Assembly (NCBI RefSeq): GCF_018448495.1
Contig: NZ_CP049902.1
Location: 992,001-1,056,000, forward strand
Length of the DNA: 64,000 bases
DNA from: Psychrobacter sp. WY6
GTDB lineage: Bacteria; Pseudomonadota; Gammaproteobacteria; Pseudomonadales; Moraxellaceae
Direction of reading: 5' to 3'
The notes below the pieces were generated by a model, which was not told where the DNA came from, did not search any database, and saw nothing but the letters and a program-made list of their open reading frames with translations. This document shows, one piece after another, positions 59,848 to 64,000 of this stretch. Within the stretch, counting starts at the first letter, position 1; each line of letters starts with the position of its first letter. The position numbers and the translations under genes are program-made.

Positions 59848-60275
59848 ATGTCACAATTCAATGAGTTAAGAGAAAAATAGTGCTATCGCTAATATATTTC
59901 TTGATAAATATAAAAAATAAAATTTTCTGATTATATAGAAACATTGAGGAAACAACCGTTTTTATTACATTTAATTACACTTTACTGTCTTGCTACTATT
60001 CGATATTCATGACAAATTAGAGTCATACCAACAACGAAATCTAAGTGTCGATTTAGCGTATTTACTTATCTCATTAATCAAAATGACAACGAAAGGACAC
60101 GTTCGATTTTTGCTAAAAGTATCGATTACTAAAGGCGCTGATCAATAAAGACACACCATTCATTGTTGGTAAGGCAGGGTGAAAAAGCAGGAATGCTGGC
60201 TCATCTGTTGATTGTAAGTAACAACGCAAGCAACAACGTAGGCAACAATGTAAGTCATAATAAAAGGACAACAAT
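59848..60275. other. 428-bp spacer between rpoN and hpf
   Basis: No gene. Near 60220-60260 a short decameric theme (gtaa-caacg/caatg-gtaag, caacgtaggc) repeats loosely. The long spacer suggests hpf has its own promoter. Confidence 0.35.
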
Positions 60276-60644
60276 ATGAATGTTTCTATCAGTGGTCACC
60301 ATATCAGTGTTACCGACGCTATGAACGCAGCTGTTCAAGAAAAACTTGATAAAATTGGTCGTCATTTTGATCAAATTCAAAGTATTCAAGTCATTTTATC
60401 ATTAGATAACAGCGGTGCTATAAAGAGCCATAAGGCTGAAGCGATTATGCGAGTCTCGGGTAAAGAGATGTTTGTCCAAGCGCTTGACGATGATATGTAT
60501 AAAGCCATTAACGAGATGGCAGACAAACTTGATAGACAAGTACGCAAGTACAAAACCAAGTTGGAGAGCAAAAAGACTCAGGGTGCTGGGCGTGATGGAC
60601 GCTATGAAGAGCTGATGACAGACGATGCTGCTCCAGCAGTTTAA
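60276..60644 (+). CDS. hpf: Ribosome hibernation-promoting factor, short type
   Basis: A 122-residue HPF/RaiA-like protein that binds the 30S decoding region and stabilises inactive 100S ribosomes. The start MNVSISGHHISVTDAMNAAV, the basic KSHKAEAIMRVSGKEMFVQA and the C-terminal DKLDRQVRKYKTKLESKK are family hallmarks. It lacks the long C-terminal dimerisation domain. An AAAGGA ribosome site precedes the ATG. Follows rpoN, as in many gammaproteobacteria. Confidence 0.94.
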   Translation: MNVSISGHHISVTDAMNAAVQEKLDKIGRHFDQIQSIQVILSLDNSGAIKSHKAEAIMRVSGKEMFVQALDDDMYKAINEMADKLDRQVRKYKTKLESKKTQGAGRDGRYEELMTDDAAPAV

Positions 60645-60720
60645 TGTTATAGAGTTTAGGGTATTTAAAGGTTAATGATTACTGGCTGATGAAATAATAA
60701 ATAGTATAAGTAGCCACATT

Positions 60721-60736
60721 TTTAGAGATCTCTAAA
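60721..60736. repeat. 16-bp palindrome after hpf
   Basis: TTTAGAGATCTCTAAA reads the same on both strands. It lies about 20 bases before the hpf terminator. Confidence 0.7.
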
Positions 60737-60754
60737 TGACATTGCCTAAAACGG

Positions 60755-60793
60755 AAAAAGACCTCGAACGTTTGCTACGTTGAGGTCTTTTTT
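60755..60793 (+). terminator. Terminator downstream of hpf
   Basis: AAAAAGACCTC-GAACG pairs with CGTT-GAGGTCTTTTTT across a short loop. Both flanks suit use on either strand, and thiS (-) ends just beyond. Confidence 0.85.
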
Positions 60794-60881
60794 ATGAGCA
60801 ATTATTTTTTAAGAACTCATCTTTAAATACATTTCTTTAAGCACATTCATTTTCAAATCAACAGATCATTATTTTGGCTAA

Positions 60882-61082
60882 TTAGCCACCACCGACTGCT
60901 TGTACCACTTCGATATTCATACCTTCAGCGATACTTAATTGAGCAAGCTCACTCTTTGGAATCAGTTCACCATCGACTTCTACTGCATAACGACCTTGGC
61001 TAAGACCAAGCTCATTGATGACCAATTGCACGGTCTGATGGGTAGTCTGTAGTTTCTTACCATTAACGATAACGGTACTCAT
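60882..61082 (-). CDS. thiS: Sulfur carrier protein ThiS
   Basis: A 66-residue ubiquitin-fold protein that carries sulfur as a C-terminal thiocarboxylate for the thiazole ring of thiamine. It starts MSTVIVNGKKLQTTHQTVQL, has GRYAVEVDGELIPKSEL, and ends in VVQAVGGG with the required terminal Gly-Gly. No thiG lies beside it in the window. An AAGGAG ribosome site precedes the ATG. Confidence 0.93.
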   Translation of the reverse strand: MSTVIVNGKKLQTTHQTVQLVINELGLSQGRYAVEVDGELIPKSELAQLSIAEGMNIEVVQAVGGG

Positions 61083-61219
61083 AAAATATACTCCTTAATA
61101 ATTTTTTATCCTTTTGTGCGTATTAATTGTGCGTACTAAGGCGTATCCTCATTTTTAGCTCCATTTTCAAAATGAGGATACGCTATAGAGTGCAACTTAC
61201 TTATTGTTTGATCGATTGG

Positions 61220-61596
61220 TTATTTTGCGACCAATTTGTTCATCTTAAATGATGACACTGCTAGCCATAGCCAACCTGCAATCATTAGTACGCCTCCAAT
61301 AGGCGTGATCGCGCCAAACCAAAGTGGTGCGCCAAGTGTCATCGCATATAAGCTACCAGCAAATATGATAATGCCAATTTGTAATAGCCATGCAGTGATT
61401 TAGTAGCATATTTCATGCGAATAAACAGACCAACCAGTAATAAACCCAGCGCATGTATAAACAAATAAAGTGTTGCAGTGTGCCACCATTCGAGTTGTTG
61501 AGCACTGGCGATGTTTTTTAGCCCATGCGCCCCAAACGCCCCTAAAGCGACGGCGATGGCCATATTGATCGCCGAAATACCTATCCAATTTAACAT
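61220..61596 (-). CDS. DUF423-family membrane protein (frameshifted)
   Basis: A protein of about 125 residues with four membrane segments, similar to E. coli YgdD. GAFGAHGLKN near residues 19-28 is the family signature, followed by WWHTATLYLFIHALGLLLVG. The frame breaks near 61396; adding one base leads into WLLQIGIIIFAGSLYAMTLG and PLWFGAITPIGGVLMIAGWL, ending at 61220. Function unknown for the family. Confidence 0.85.
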
Positions 61597-61659
61597 GACA
61601 AACTCGTATTATCTAAAAACTACCGCTGGTGAAAGACAGGCACTACTGATAGGTAATTG

Positions 61660-62684
61660 CTACTGAATATCATCTGGCAATATAACGCTATCAATGGTCA
61701 TTGCCTCGCGGATTTTGTCCATGGCATTTTTTTCGATTTGGCGCACGCGTTCTGCTGAGATAGAGTAGACGGCTGCCAATTCGTGTAAGGTTGATTTTTG
61801 CTCAGAGAGCCAGCGCTGCTCCACGATATCGCGTGAGCGCTCATCAAGGGTATCCATTGCCGCGATCAATGCAGATGAGTTACTTTCTTCCCAATCTGCT
61901 TCTTCTAACTGCTCGGCAGGATCGATACCATCTTCCAAAAATAGCTGCGGCGCATAACGTCCATCGTCGTCATCGCTAGATTGCGCTTCAAACGAGGCGT
62001 CATAAGAGGTAAGCCGCGATTCCATTTCTAACACCTGCTTGCGTGTGACATTTAAGTCCTTGGCAATGGCATCAGCCTCTTCTAGCGTTAGCTGGTTGTT
62101 GGTTTTTTTGAGACTACGTAAGTTAAAGAATAATTTACGGTGAGCTTTGGTGGTCGCGACTTTGACAATGCGCCAGTTACGACACATCAAATTCATGAAT
62201 TTCTGCTTTAATCCAATGCACTGCAAATGACACCAAACGCACGCCCTTATTCGGGTCAAAGCGTTTTACAGCCTTCATTAGTCCCAGATTGCCCTCTTGG
62301 ATTAAGTCTGCTTGCGGCAAACCATAACCCGAGTAGCTACGGGCAATATGAATCACAAAACGCAGGTGCGACATCACGAGCAGACGCGCCGCTTCTACAT
62401 CGCCTTCATCATAATAACGATGTGCCAGCTCTTGCTCTTGGATTGGTGTCAAAATTGGGATTTGGTGCACCGTGTTGATATAAGCGCCCAAATTGACCCC
62501 AGGCGCTGACAAATGAGTCGGCATCGCTGGCACTAAGTCACGGGTGCTAGTGTCGCCTAAGGCGCTAGCATCATAAGGTGGACGTTGGGCGGCAGCTTTT
62601 AATGCGGCATCACGTGCTTCGTTTTTATAGGAGCTGCCTCATCTTTTTATTCGTTTTTGCCGTATCAGTAGAATTATTAGCCAT
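61660..62684 (-). CDS. rpoH: RNA polymerase sigma-32 factor (frameshifted at two or three places)
   Basis: The heat-shock sigma factor. About 340 residues. Region 2 ([60 protein letters not shown]), the RpoH box region [21 protein letters not shown], and region 4 ([27 protein letters not shown]) are present. The frame breaks near 62185 (HEF to RNWRIV) and near 62635, where [14 protein letters not shown] must be joined through [16 protein letters not shown] 62684 opens MANNSTD. The N-terminal extension of about 50 residues is longer than in E. coli (284 total). Intact gene expected in the cell; breaks probably artefacts. Confidence 0.93.
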
Positions 62685-62763
62685 ATTCTTGACCTTGATT
62701 AAATAGTGACGCAAATAGTCAGATAAAAATCTTTATAGTTGTAATTGTAAAGGATAGCGACAC

Positions 62764-63219
62764 TTAGTTGCTATCAGTTTTAGTAATGATGAAGTGATAT
62801 ATTGTATCGAAACGCTGTGCTGATAAGCTATCCGCTGATGGCTGATCCGTCATGCTATTAACGATTAATCGCAGTTGACTTGCGGCATTTGCTTGCTGGC
62901 TTTGTTGACAAAAAGCGGTGATATCAGCCTGTGAGTTGGCATCAGTTGCGACCACATATAATGAACCGCCAGCTGTGACGTCACGTAGTGCCACTTTGGT
63001 TTTTAACAGTGGCATTGGACAAGCAAGTCCGCGACCATCGACGAAACGTTGGACATGAATAGGCTGCGTTTCATTCGCCTCATGATCTGTAGTGACAGTA
63101 TGCGCTAGTAACAAGTCTAACAGGTTGTTGATGTCTTGCTGCTCAGTATCAGACAAATCTGCTGATAAGTTTATAGAATAAGGCGAATATACGGTGGTTG
63201 ACTGACGATCAGCAGACAT
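62764..63219 (-). CDS. TusA-like sulfurtransferase-family protein
   Basis: A 151-residue protein. The second half holds the TusA/SirA signature DGRGLACPMPLLKTKVALRD, whose cysteine carries persulfide sulfur in TusA, followed by VVATDANSQADITAFCQQ. The first 60 residues (DLSDTEQQDINNLLDLLL) are an extra N-terminal segment not found in E. coli TusA. The open frame extends to 63348; ATG 63219 has an AAGGT ribosome site. Divergent from a BepA-like protease gene, an arrangement that I recall from pseudomonads. Confidence 0.82.
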   Translation of the reverse strand: MSADRQSTTVYSPYSINLSADLSDTEQQDINNLLDLLLAHTVTTDHEANETQPIHVQRFVDGRGLACPMPLLKTKVALRDVTAGGSLYVVATDANSQADITAFCQQSQQANAASQLRLIVNSMTDQPSADSLSAQRFDTIYHFIITKTDSN

Positions 63220-63418
63220 AAAATAAACCTTATAAATATTTTGGTTTGTACTAGATTGTATTGAACATTCGCAAACACGCAATGACAGTGCCTGTTCTTC
63301 ATAAAAGACACTCGGCAGTGACCAGACCCTATAGTCATGAAATGTCATTATATCAAATAGCCGATATGTATTTGAAGTTGAATATAATCAACGTCACATT
63401 CAGTTCATTAGAATCACA

Positions 63419-63523
63419 TATAGTCTGTCAAGATAATTTAGATAGAAGGAAGGCGAGCAAAAGTACTAAAAATAGTAGACTGAGCGCGCCTGACACCATA
63501 TCCATTTTATATGGGATTGACTA
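63419..63523. repeat. Dispersed intergenic repeat, copy 2
   Basis: A 105-bp block starting TATAGTC, with core ggaaggcgagcaaaagtact, then gtagactgagcgcgcctgac and ending gggattgacta. It matches the block at 45806-45913 along its length in the same orientation, with scattered substitutions. Non-coding. Confidence 0.85.
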
Positions 63524-63609
63524 AAGACATGTTGCACAATAGTGACGGGCAGCTGAGTTATTGGTAGTCGAATGCAGACTAGAATTGACCTTATATCAGC
63601 AAGCTCGTA

Positions 63610-63695
63610 TAGTCGAAAAACGTTTAGTCAAAAAATCAGTCGAAAAAACCTTACTTCAAAAATATCTTATTTCAAAAACACCTTATTTCAAAAAC
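63610..63695. repeat. Short AT-rich tandem repeats
   Basis: Three 16-bp units of the type accttatttcaaaaac lie at 63648-63695, preceded by three looser units agtc-gaaaaac/aaaaaatc at 63610-63647. Confidence 0.75.
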
Positions 63696-63727
63696 AGTAT
63701 CATTACTCACTTGCATAGGATACGCAC

Positions 63728-64000
63728 TTGAACCATTTTAATAGACAATCGATACTTGGTAATGCGCCCATGACTCAGGGAAAAAAATGTAAAAGTGCCG
63801 CGTGTTCGATGGCATTATCGAGCGCTATTAAATTGGCGTTGTCGGCGGTACTAATGACGATGACCACTGCTGCCATGAGTGAGGATAGTTTTAATAATGC
63901 TAATACGAGCAGCAAAGCGAAGGCATCCAATTATAATTCATGGCAAACCACCGGCTCAGAAGAGCTAAATCTGCCCAATTTACGCGGACAAGGCTTGAGC
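63728..64000 (+). CDS. BepA-like M48 protease, N terminus only
   Basis: The frame is open from TTG 63728 to the window end. TTG has an AGGA ribosome site 7-10 bases upstream; the in-frame ATG at 63770 has none. A signal peptide (AIKLALSAVLMTMTTAAMS) is followed by a Ser/Asn-rich stretch and LNLPNLRGQGLS, the segment that opens the mature part of BepA/YfgC periplasmic metalloproteases. The HExxH site lies outside the window, so the call rests on this start and on the TusA neighbour. Confidence 0.55.
   Translation, partial: MNHFNRQSILGNAPMTQGKKCKSAACSMALSSAIKLALSAVLMTMTTAAMSEDSFNNANTSSKAKASNYNSWQTTGSEELNLPNLRGQGLS

Larger units (their letters stand above)
63220..63727. other. Intergenic region with dispersed repeat and short tandem repeats
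   Basis: About 500 bases between the TusA-like gene and the protease gene. It holds the second copy of the dispersed repeat (63419-63523) and two arrays of AT-rich short repeats (63610-63695). No gene seen. Confidence 0.5.

Overview
The window looks like chromosomal DNA of a Psychrobacter-type member of the Moraxellaceae (Gammaproteobacteria, Pseudomonadales). The DNA is moderately AT-rich. Several gene neighbourhoods are typical of that order: hemA divergent from a TPR protein, lptM-lysA-dapF-xerC, rpoN-hpf, nadD-rsfS, kbl-tdh and tusA next to an M48 protease. This placement is inferred from gene content and protein character, without a database search.

Layout. 1-10.7 kb holds a TPR protein, hemA, a class V aminotransferase, a YeeE/YedE sulfur-transport pair, an acyl-CoA synthetase and fadH. 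10.8-14.6 kb is an accessory patch: decayed hypothetical genes, then a minus-strand cassette of a PAAR protein, an L,D-transpeptidase-like effector candidate, a lipoprotein (probable immunity) and a Sel1-repeat lipoprotein, which reads as an orphan type VI secretion effector module. 14.8-30 kb is metabolic: lplA, a Tat/lipoprotein-type class I cholesterol oxidase, a stand-alone trpB, a DMT exporter, an old yellow enzyme, pirin, a wrecked HI0933-type flavoprotein, acs and an MgtC-like protein. 30-33.5 kb carries a tandem pair of paralogous small proteins, a 30-bp perfect palindrome, tandem repeats, pgsA, a MITE-like element and a lipoprotein. purL follows. 38.5-41.6 kb is a second accessory patch: palindromic DNA, an XRE-like regulator divergent from a 37-residue peptide gene, a zinc-ribbon membrane protein and an AbiJ-like HEPN protein. 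The rest is housekeeping: kbl-tdh, pdxJ, an amidase, a MOSC protein, nadD-rsfS, ackA-pta, lptM-lysA-dapF-xerC, a nitrilase, rpoN-hpf, thiS, a DUF423 protein, rpoH, a TusA-like protein and the start of a BepA-like protease.

How the genes fit together. acs and ackA-pta give both routes between acetate and acetyl-CoA. The acyl-CoA synthetase and fadH serve fatty-acid use. kbl-tdh splits threonine to glycine and acetyl-CoA. lysA and dapF lie on the diaminopimelate/lysine pathway.

A caution applies throughout. More than 20 single-base frameshifts break otherwise intact genes, including trpB, purL, dapF, pta, tdh and rpoH, and many sit in runs of one base. I read most as sequencing or assembly indels, so I give these genes as full CDS with the break noted. 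I call a pseudogene only where damage is dense or an in-frame stop is present.
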